Positions 36,458 through 44,700 of a DNA stretch of 64,000 nucleotides are shown here, piece by piece. The position numbers were made by a program, and so were the translations under genes. Under the pieces are notes generated by a model. The model did no database searches, had not been told where the DNA came from, and saw only the letters and a list, made by a program, of their open reading frames with translations. Source of the DNA: Saprospiraceae bacterium (GTDB lineage: Bacteria; Bacteroidota; Bacteroidia; Chitinophagales; Saprospiraceae). Location of the stretch: positions 2,046,001-2,110,000 of the forward strand of contig JAWKLJ010000001.1 in the NCBI GenBank assembly GCA_041392805.1. Reading direction: 5' to 3'. Within the stretch, counting starts at the first letter, position 1. Each line of letters opens with the position of its first letter.

Positions 36458-37918
36458 ATGTTTCGTATTTACTTTCCGCTGCTGTTGCTATTCACAACAA
36501 GCTTAACGAGTTATGCTCAATCCAAACTACAATCAGCCATTAATGCCTTTTCCAAAGATCCCGCATTGAAGCATGCCGGCCTGGGGATCAGTGTGATAGA
36601 TGTAAATGCTAACCAAGAAATTGCTCAGTTTGAATCGCAACGTAGCCTGGTACCTGCCTCTTCGCTCAAAGTGTTGACCACCGCTTCCGCTTTGGCCATG
36701 TTGGGCAATGATTTTCGCTTTAAGACCGAACTGCAATATATAGGAAGCATTGATGCCAATGGCCAACTGAATGGCGACCTGATTATCAAGGGGAACGGAG
36801 ATCCTTGCCTTGGCAGCCCAGACATGGAAGGCACCCTCGATATGGAAGGTGTTTTGAATGCGTTCAGCATGTCCTTACAACAAAAGGGTATTCGGAAAAT
36901 AACGGGGAATATCATCGGCGACGCCTCCTACTTTGGCACCGCCGTCAATGGGAAGTCCTGGCAGTGGAATGATCTGGGCAATTATTATGGCGCAGGGAGT
37001 TGGGGACTCAACTTCCATGACAACCTGTACTATCTTCGTTTTCAACAGACATCCCAATTGGGTGCTATGCCCCGAATAGCATTGATTGAGCCCGAAATCG
37101 GTGAACTTCGCTTTACCAATGAAGTGACATCGGCCCCAGCTGGTTCCGGTGACAATGTCTATATCTATGGTGCGCCCTATACTTACGAACGTTTTGCCAG
37201 GGGGACCATCCCTGTAGGGAGAAGCCTCTTCACGGTCAAGGGCTCCATTCCAGATCCACCCCTATTTGCCGCCCAAAGCCTGGCCGAACGCCTAAAAAAC
37301 GCAGGTATTATCAGTGAAAAAGGGCCTACTAGCGACCGCTTACTTGGCGTACCGCTAAATGGTTCAAGGCAGCTACTCTTTAGCCATTCGTCACCTCCAC
37401 TAAAAGATATTGTCGTTCGTACCAATATCAAAAGCGTTAATCTTTATTGTGAAACCTTGCTGCGAACCATCGGCAAAGAAAAAGGAGAAGAAGGCACTGT
37501 AGAAAAAGGAATAGCCGCCATCAGGTCCTTTTGGGAAAGCCGCGGCCTGTCCTTTGACGGGGTCCTGCTGGAAGATGGCAGTGGCCTGTCCTCCAAAAAT
37601 GTCGTTACGACTAATTTCATGGCCCAGTTGATGCGAAAAGTAGCTAAGGACGATAAGATTTACCAGGCATTCAGCGCGTCTCTACCTGTAGCAGGGGAAT
37701 CGGGTGGTATGACTTATACGCTACGTGGTAGCCCGGCAGCAGGAAAAATACGCGCCAAAACAGGAACCCTGAGCAACGTAAGGTCGCTGACCGGCTATGT
37801 GGAGACCAAATCCGGACGCTTGCTGGCTTTTTGCATTATAGCCAATAATTATACTGGCTCGGGTGCACAAATCAGAAAAAAAATGGAGAAGGTGTTATTG
37901 GCCATGTGGGAACTATGA
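36458..37918 (+). CDS. dacB: D-Ala-D-Ala carboxypeptidase/endopeptidase (PBP4 type)
   Basis: 486 residues, with a signal peptide ending SYAQ. It is a class C penicillin-binding protein (peptidase S13) with SxxK as S68-S-L-K71 in VPASSLK, SxN in GSGLSSKN, and KTG in AKTGTLSNVRSLTGYV. The large insert between SxxK and SxN holds the PBP4-specific domains (GNGDPCLGS, DASYFG, NYYGAGSWGLNFHDN). It removes terminal D-Ala and hydrolyses cross-links in periplasmic peptidoglycan. It sits 14 bp behind the secreted protease gene. Confidence 0.92.
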   Translation: MFRIYFPLLLLFTTSLTSYAQSKLQSAINAFSKDPALKHAGLGISVIDVNANQEIAQFESQRSLVPASSLKVLTTASALAMLGNDFRFKTELQYIGSIDANGQLNGDLIIKGNGDPCLGSPDMEGTLDMEGVLNAFSMSLQQKGIRKITGNIIGDASYFGTAVNGKSWQWNDLGNYYGAGSWGLNFHDNLYYLRFQQTSQLGAMPRIALIEPEIGELRFTNEVTSAPAGSGDNVYIYGAPYTYERFARGTIPVGRSLFTVKGSIPDPPLFAAQSLAERLKNAGIISEKGPTSDRLLGVPLNGSRQLLFSHSSPPLKDIVVRTNIKSVNLYCETLLRTIGKEKGEEGTVEKGIAAIRSFWESRGLSFDGVLLEDGSGLSSKNVVTTNFMAQLMRKVAKDDKIYQAFSASLPVAGESGGMTYTLRGSPAAGKIRAKTGTLSNVRSLTGYVETKSGRLLAFCIIANNYTGSGAQIRKKMEKVLLAMWEL

Positions 37919-38139
37919 AACCGGGTACACCACTTCGTTCTGCTGGACATTTGCTGTTTAGAAGGTTGAAAGTGGAAGGTTTAGCAGTTTAGCGCCCTAC
38001 CCCTTACTTTAACCTCGCAATCTTTAATCCTTAAACTCTACCCTTTAACCTTTTCAACAAAATGTCCATTAGTAGGAAGCTGCTTGACTAACTTACCTTT
38101 TTTCTTGGAATACTCAATAAAATAGGCGATCTTTAAAGT
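37919..38139. other. Intergenic spacer with partial hairpin repeat
   Basis: 37962-37986 (GAAGGTTGAAAGTGGAAGGT) is a degenerate purine arm of the dispersed family. A run of CCCTTA/CTTTAACC follows at about 37995-38055. No gene. Confidence 0.35.
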
Positions 38140-38694
38140 ATGCAAGAAATAATCCAAATACTATTCTGGGTAGGAACAATAGCTGGTGGGCTGTTGACAT
38201 TTTTGCTATTGATCTCCATCTTTAGCGGAATGGAAATCGGGGGCGATATGGACGTAGGTGGTGGCGATATGGATAGCGATGCAGGTGCAGGAGATGGCTC
38301 GCTTGGGATACTCAAAACGCTTCTCACCTTTGTATCTGTTGGTGCTTTTACTGCCCGTGCCATTTTCTTAAATACTTCCTGGTCTTGGGCCTTGGCCATC
38401 CTTAGCGCCATCGCGGCCGGGGTGGTAGCCGTATTATTGCTCAGTTGGTTTTTCGGATGGTTATTGAAGAACCAAGAAGAAGGCAACTGGCACCTTTGGC
38501 AAGCTGAGGGTAAAATGGGAAGCGTGCATGTACCTATCCCTAGTGAGGGTAAAGGCAGGATCATTGTGCAGATTGATAATGCCCAAAGGGAAATCGCAGC
38601 TCAATCGCAGGAAGGCCAGGCAATGGGAACCCATGAAAAAGTATTGGTCCTGGAAGCCAAAGAAGACTATGTGATCGTAACTCCCTACAAATAG
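38140..38694 (+). CDS. NfeD-like membrane protein, flotillin partner
   Basis: 184 residues. Three hydrophobic helices (about 5-27, 65-82 and 87-110) flank a Gly/Asp-rich loop (GGDMDVGGGDMDSDAGAG). The C-terminal 75 residues look like an OB-fold NfeD domain (GKMGSVHVPIPSEGKGRIIV, EKVLVLEAKEDYVIVTPY). NfeD-type proteins are encoded with flotillins and are thought to help organise membrane microdomains. The flotillin gene follows 39 bp later, in the same orientation, as in YqiJ/YqiK pairs. Confidence 0.82.
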   Translation: MQEIIQILFWVGTIAGGLLTFLLLISIFSGMEIGGDMDVGGGDMDSDAGAGDGSLGILKTLLTFVSVGAFTARAIFLNTSWSWALAILSAIAAGVVAVLLLSWFFGWLLKNQEEGNWHLWQAEGKMGSVHVPIPSEGKGRIIVQIDNAQREIAAQSQEGQAMGTHEKVLVLEAKEDYVIVTPYK

Positions 38695-38733
38695 AATCGT
38701 ATAAGCACTTAGCAGTTCATAAAAAACAAAACC

Positions 38734-40254
38734 ATGATACATCGCTTTTTATCTTTTGATCATCTCTCTAGATGCCTGGTATTAGGAACACTACTGATGC
38801 TGTCCGCCTCACTTTCAGCGCAGTCCGATGTGGGCATAATGGGCAGCAGTATGTCTGTTTTTTTACCCATTCTGGTGGTGGTAGCGATGTTTCTGTTGCT
38901 CATGTGGTTTTTCATTTCGCGTTATCGTCGTTGTCCCTCAGATAAGATCCTGGTGATCTACGGCAAAACAGGAAAAGGAAGTGCAAATTGTATCCATGGT
39001 GGGGCGGCCTTTGTCTGGCCGGTTATCCAGGATTACCAATACCTCGACTTACAGCCCATGTCCATCGATGTGAACTTGCAAGATGCCTTGTCTAAGCAAA
39101 ATATCAGGGTGTCCGTCCCTGCACAATTCACCGTAGCCATTGGCAACGAACCCAGTCTGATGCAAGCCGCCGCTGAGCGCTTACTGGGGATGCCTAGTGC
39201 GACGATCCGGTCCTTAGCCCACGACATCATTATGGGTCAAATGCGGCTGGTGATTGCCAATATGGACATCGAGGAATTGAACTCCGACCGAGATAAGTTT
39301 GTCACCTCGGTCTATGATCATGTCGGGAATGAGCTACACAAAATTGGGCTGACCCTCATCAACGTCAACGTAACGGATATCCATGATGAATCTGGTTACA
39401 TCAAGGCCTTGGGGCAAGAGGCAGCAGCAAAGGCGATCAATGACGCCAAGGTGAAAGTGGCCAAAGAAGAGCGAACCGGAGCCATCGGCCAGGCAGAAGC
39501 GGCTAAAGAACGACGTACCCAAGTGGCGGCGGCCGATTCGGCAGCAGAGATTGGCGAGAAGAATGCCCAGGCAGCAGCCATCAAAGGCAAGAACTTGGCG
39601 GATATCCAGATCGCCTTGTCAGACACAGACCGCCGGCAACAAGTGGCCGAAGCTAATAAAAATGCGGAAGTAGCCGAAAAAACGACGGAAGCCGAAGCAC
39701 AAAAAGCGGCTTACCTGGCACAGATACAAGCCGAAGAAGCCCGCAAAGAGCGTGAGCTCGCCGCCCGCCGCGCCAACGAGGTGGTCCAATCTCAGATTGA
39801 AAAAGAAAAGACCCTAATCGCCGCCGAAGCTGAAGCAGAACAAAAACGCAAAGTAGCCGAAGGGGAAGCCGCTGCCATTTTAGCCCATTATCAGGCAGAG
39901 GCGGAAGGGGTTCGGATCGTGCTGGATGCACAGGCCGCTGGTTTTCAAAAACTAGTCGATGCCGCCAATGGCAATCCACAAGCAGCTATTGGCCTGCTGC
40001 TGGTCGATAAGATTCCAGAACTGGCCAAAATCCAAGCGGATGCTATCAAAAATATCAAATTTGACAAGGTAACGGTCTTCGATGGGGGTGATGGCCAAGG
40101 TGCCGCAGGCTTCATGAGCGGTCTCTTCAAATCCATTCCGGCCCTTAGCGAATTCATGAACCAGTCCGGCCTAAATTTGCCGGAATACCTGGCGACGAAA
40201 CCGAATGGTCACCCAGCAAAGGGAGAGGATACAAAGCTGGACAAACAGAAATAA
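38734..40254 (+). CDS. Flotillin/band-7 family protein (YqiK-like)
   Basis: 506 residues. A first hydrophobic segment ending SLSAQ may be a signal sequence; a second helix at about 40-62 (FLPILVVVAMFLLLMWFFI) anchors the protein. The SPFH/band-7 domain (about 65-250) begins CPSDKILVIYGKTG. An Ala/Glu/Lys-rich coiled coil (about 235-420; repeats such as AEAEAEQKRKVAEGEAAA) follows, then a C-terminal segment with FKSIPALSEFMNQSG. Flotillins oligomerise into membrane scaffolds. The preceding NfeD-like gene is the usual partner. A strong hairpin follows. Confidence 0.92.
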   Translation: MIHRFLSFDHLSRCLVLGTLLMLSASLSAQSDVGIMGSSMSVFLPILVVVAMFLLLMWFFISRYRRCPSDKILVIYGKTGKGSANCIHGGAAFVWPVIQDYQYLDLQPMSIDVNLQDALSKQNIRVSVPAQFTVAIGNEPSLMQAAAERLLGMPSATIRSLAHDIIMGQMRLVIANMDIEELNSDRDKFVTSVYDHVGNELHKIGLTLINVNVTDIHDESGYIKALGQEAAAKAINDAKVKVAKEERTGAIGQAEAAKERRTQVAAADSAAEIGEKNAQAAAIKGKNLADIQIALSDTDRRQQVAEANKNAEVAEKTTEAEAQKAAYLAQIQAEEARKERELAARRANEVVQSQIEKEKTLIAAEAEAEQKRKVAEGEAAAILAHYQAEAEGVRIVLDAQAAGFQKLVDAANGNPQAAIGLLLVDKIPELAKIQADAIKNIKFDKVTVFDGGDGQGAAGFMSGLFKSIPALSEFMNQSGLNLPEYLATKPNGHPAKGEDTKLDKQK

Positions 40255-40282
40255 TACATTTTTTTAATAGATTGTGCCGGAC

Positions 40283-40318
40283 ACCATATTTATCGCCAGC
40301 CCTGGCGATAAATATGGT
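40283..40318 (+). terminator. Long perfect hairpin after flotillin
   Basis: ACCATATTTATCGCCAG (40283-40299) is followed after CC by its exact reverse complement (40302-40318): a 17-bp stem. It lies 28 bp past the flotillin stop. Likely a terminator or mRNA 3'-end stabiliser. Confidence 0.65.
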
Positions 40319-40508
40319 ATACCTAAGTGGATTTAGGAGAAGGTTGTCACCAATATCCGTTTGGGTTTTCTGAGGGTTCTCGGCTATTAAATTATCCTGA
40401 ATAAAGTCAGGTATTATACTAATAAACCTGCTCATCCTTTTCAGTCTACTGAACTACCCACGCTTTATTAAACGCTTTTCGAAAACAGCTACTATCAAAG
40501 CTCCCCAC

Positions 40509-40539
40509 TTGCCTAATTGGCTGCTTTAATGTAACTTTA
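40509..40539 (+). promoter_or_regulatory. Candidate promoter for the methyltransferase lipoprotein
   Basis: TTG at 40509-40511, 20-bp spacer, TAACTTTA at 40532-40539: one mismatch from TAnnTTTG. The start codon is at 40574. Confidence 0.4.
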
Positions 40540-40573
40540 CCCTCGGCATAATGCCAAAAAACGACAACCACAT

Positions 40574-41311
40574 ATGAAGCTTAGAAAGACAGCTCTTTAT
40601 ACCGCGCTACTGCTGATGGTGCTCTTTTCCGCTTGTAAAAACGAAGATAGACCTTCCGATTTTCCACCGACCCTTAGTACAGATCCTAATGATAAGCAAC
40701 CTGCCCCGAGTAATGATAATGATGAAAACGCTGTTGTTGTAACCGAAGGTCTTACCAAGGATTACCTAAACACCAATAGAGGGATTTGGCAGAAGCCAGA
40801 ATTAATCTTGCAATTATTGGGCAATCTTGAAGACAAAGTAGTGGCCGATATTGGCGCAGGTACTGGCTTTTTTGCCTTTAGGCTAGCACCAAAAGCCAAA
40901 AAGGTGATTGCTGTCGATATCAATCCGGTATATACCAAGGCCCTCGACAGCCTTAAAGTCTTTCGCCTGGCTGACGACATTCAAGATCGCCTGGTCACTC
41001 GTCTGGGTAAAGAAAATGATCCTAATTTAGCAGAGGGTGAAGTAGATATTGCCATTATTGTAAATACCTTTGTTTACATTCGCGACAAGGTAGGCTATCT
41101 CAGAACCCTCAAAAAAGGCATCGCCAAGGGCGGCAAATTACTCCTCATCGAATTCAAGAAAAAACGCCTCCCCGACTTTGTAGAACCTGAGCAAAAGTAT
41201 CGGCTCCCGCTTCATGAGGCAGAGGAAATGCTCTATAATGCCGGATATAAAAATATTGTAGCCAATGATACGGCGCTGGATTATCAGTATATTTTGATCG
41301 CGGAGAATTAG
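40574..41311 (+). CDS. Lipoprotein with class I SAM-methyltransferase domain
   Basis: 245 residues. MKLRKTALYTALLLMVLFSAC is a clear SPII signal, followed by an Asn/Asp/Pro-rich tether to about residue 60. The rest is a Rossmann methyltransferase: motif I VVADIGAGTGFFAFRLA, motif II VIAVDINPVY, motif IV-like VDIAIIVNTFVYI and a late KGGKLLLIEFKK strand. The family transfers a methyl group from S-adenosylmethionine, yet the signal places this one outside the cytoplasm, where SAM is not expected. Similar signal-bearing methyltransferases are annotated in Bacteroidota. Substrate unknown. Confidence 0.82.
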   Translation: MKLRKTALYTALLLMVLFSACKNEDRPSDFPPTLSTDPNDKQPAPSNDNDENAVVVTEGLTKDYLNTNRGIWQKPELILQLLGNLEDKVVADIGAGTGFFAFRLAPKAKKVIAVDINPVYTKALDSLKVFRLADDIQDRLVTRLGKENDPNLAEGEVDIAIIVNTFVYIRDKVGYLRTLKKGIAKGGKLLLIEFKKKRLPDFVEPEQKYRLPLHEAEEMLYNAGYKNIVANDTALDYQYILIAEN

Positions 41312-41734
41312 GGCGCTGGCTCTGCGATCTCTGCGCAACTGTCTCCGGAGGGGTAGTTACGCAGAGGTAAGGGAAACCACTCATTTTCTCTACCTTTTTT
41401 AAATACGATCTATTCTGCAAAAACAACATCCAGTTCCTGGTACCCTAGCACCCTGAACAGCTACTGCAGGAAAAAGGAAGCGAGTTGAAGAACCTTTGAT
41501 TCCGCGAAACGAGAGTGATAGGTTTTTATAAGCCCAAAATATCAGGATGAAAAACAGAAATTTCGGGGTAAAATTAAGTTGTTTTTTTGAAAAGGTGCAA
41601 GATAAAACCGTTGTTGCCTACTAAGCAATTTCCCTTACCACTGATTCTCCTGTTCGTCTATTAGTGCGCGGAGAGACAAATGCCTGATAAGAAGCAGCCT
41701 GAAGTCGGATTTTATGGAATCATATTTCAGGTTT
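41312..41734. other. 423-bp convergent intergenic region
   Basis: Between the methyltransferase and the S8-M15-patatin gene. 41328-41365 contains a short near-inverted CTCTGCGCAACTG/GTAGTTACGCAGAG pair, a possible terminator or dispersed repeat. Nothing else recognised. Confidence 0.35.
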
Positions 41735-44700
41735 TCATCGCATTATTTCATGTCTGTTCGCCGACCTCGTAGGTTTGGTCTGAGTTGTATTTTCGCAGTC
41801 ATGATCAAAATATTTGCAGACATCTTTCTCTGCCTGTGAAACTAATGATTTTAATAATTTTGGATCGGGCTTGAAGTCCCACATTTCCATGTTCCCTGCA
41901 TTTAGCTCAATGGTTTGTTCCTGAAAACCGGAAGTTGAAGAAATACCTGTTTCTCCTGTGCCCATTACACCCGGTATAAGGGTATATCTAAGAATAAGAT
42001 CAAATATGCTATCTACGCTTTTAACTTCATCTTGATCGTATCCTAGTCTAATACCAAGTGTTTTGGGATTGGCTCCCGGTTCATTTTCAAAGACCCTGAT
42101 AGGCGAGTTGTTTCTTGTCCCGCCGTCTAGCCAAAGGCCAGCGAGTTCTGAATGGCTGCCTTTGATGCCTCCTTTAGTTATTCGAAGTGACTCTTCCTTG
42201 GTTATCCTTATCGGTTTATATATATAAGGAAGGCTCATGGAAATCCGGATAGCATCAACAAGGGACATATTTGGAGTCGTTTCCTTTGAAAAATATTCAA
42301 CCTTACTTTTTTCTACATTAAATCCAACAATTCTAAGCTTAATGCCATATCGATCATAATGCTCCTCAAAAGTTAAGTTTGCCTTTCCTGTTTTCTTTCT
42401 GATTAATTCTGCAAAAAAGGCGCGAGCATTACATCCAGAAAACAATCCAAGATCATTTACAAAATTATTAATATAAATTGGCATTAAAGGAGATTTCAAC
42501 TTACTAAACATATCTACATTTTCCCATGCTACTGAACTTGTCAATAACTTCTTCATAAATGCAACCGTAATATCCTTGTTTTCTTTCCGGATGGTAGCCA
42601 TTACCTCTTTTAACATTTCCATCATCGGGTTAAAAACAGGTTTCAAAACAATTGGAACATTTCCTTTTACCTTGTCAATAAGCTTTTCAAATATTTTTTT
42701 CAATAAGCCATTTAAAAAATCAATAAAAACAACAGGAATGTCATTTCTTTGAGCGCAGCCAGTTTCCAATTTAGGCAATTGACTGGGTAGGACAGGCAAA
42801 TCAAATAATCTATTCAAATTAGTCCTGCTTAAGGCATCTTGAATTTGAGTAGAATTATACCCTATAGACAGCAAAGTAGCGGTAATTGCACCTGCCGAAG
42901 CACCAGCCACTCCCTTTATTTGCCCTAAAGGATCTAATTTGTCATTTTGAAACCGCAATATTCCTAAATTTTCTAACGCTTTAATTGCGCCTACATAGAT
43001 TAATCCTTTTCCGCCGCCACCTTCAAATGAAAGGTATTGAACTGCTTCCTTTGTTAACTTCTTTCCGGTCCCACCGCCGCTTTCTATAGTTGTTAATTCT
43101 CCCTGTGGATTTGAGGATAAAACGTCTACATAATCTTTGGCCTCTTCCTGGCTACACTTGCAGCTATGGTATTCCTGATTTTCAAATTGTGGGTGCTTAT
43201 GTCTGTTATCACAGTAGCCAGGGGTATGGCCATCTATTGCTTTGTCATAACCATTTTCAAGGTATTCAGAAGGGTAATAGGAATCTGTAAACGGTGCAGG
43301 TTGAGGCCCTGTGGTAAAAGCGGGAACGACTATAGGATTACCTGCATACTCAAAATGATGTCCATCGGTATGGTTAAAACAATACCCCCATCTAAACCCA
43401 AAGGCTTCGAAGAGTGCAACTAATCTTGGCGCCATAGCCGCATGAGCGCCGGTTTCCTGAGGATTTTCTACGAAATTTAAGTCAAGCGCCAACCCATAGG
43501 CATGATTGGAAATTCCTCTGGCCCTTGGATAGGCTCTTTGGATGAATGCATCGACACTTTCTCTGTTATTTTGCGTCGTTCCTATCCCTCTAAACAGCTG
43601 GCCACCCATCGTATGGAATAATAAATCGTTCCATCCCAGTTCTTCAACCGTTCGAAATACAGCTTCAACCACAGGGACGAGGACCTTTAACACATTTACC
43701 TGCCGCCTAATTCCTACGGGATTAGCTGTATTTACCAGTTGGGGATACTCATATGCCAGTTTAACATTGCCAAATGAAGCAGCGCTGAATAGCGGAGCGA
43801 TAGCTGAAGGGTTAGGCTGATTCTTAGCCGTAAGGCTTTGCATTCGTTGTTGCTGAATCATCAATATTTCCTGAGGCGTAGCCCCTGGCGAAATAGGAAA
43901 AGCCTGATCCACCTGTGCCAAACGGGCTTGCCAGGCGCTATCTATTTGTTGTCTTTGAGTTTGCGTATTTACGGCAGCTGGAATAGTAACCAGATTGGGA
44001 TAAAATAAAAGTCCTGCCGTTAATCCTGGAATTTGTCCGGTTTCTGCCAACCAATGCTGCCCGGCTAAAGCATTTCGCCAAGCATTGGCATTATCACGAA
44101 ATGCTTGTTGGGTTATCCTGTCACTATAAAGATTTAAAAAATAAACATAATCAGTGATGTCCGTACTCACATAAGTTAAAGAGAGTGGTGGAAATTCCTG
44201 GATAAATACAGGGCGAGGGGGTAGCCACCAATTATTATTCGTGTTTTGCTGGATTAGATCCCGAAGTCTGTACATAAGCAACCAACCCAGGTTTTCCAGG
44301 CTATACGCTTCAAAACTATTAGTGGTATTCCGTGCTAATTCTCTAAAGAAGCCTGGTATGGCAAGCAACAACCTTGGCGCTAAATAGGGCGCTTTATTAT
44401 TTTGAGGGGTATCCCGATTATGATAGGTAACTCTGGGATTCATTATCCAATTATTGGGATATCTCAACTGCGCAAGTAAAGCTGCAAAAGTGTCGCCAAA
44501 GTATTGGGCAATTGGCAAAAGAGGCGCAAATCCTCCATTATTACGAAACCTTGCGATATCATCTGCTGCAATTCCTCGGTTGGAAAATGCCTGTTCAATG
44601 ATGGTTTCTGGGTTGGCGACAATATTGGGAAACTGAGAAACGGTATTCACATAAGGTTTGGGCGGATGACAATTAAATGATATGGTCGAGGCTGGCGTAT

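Larger units (their letters stand above)
40255..40573. other. Intergenic region with terminator and promoter
   Basis: 319 bp without a gene; contains the terminator hairpin at 40283-40318 and a promoter candidate at 40509-40539, listed separately. Confidence 0.5.
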
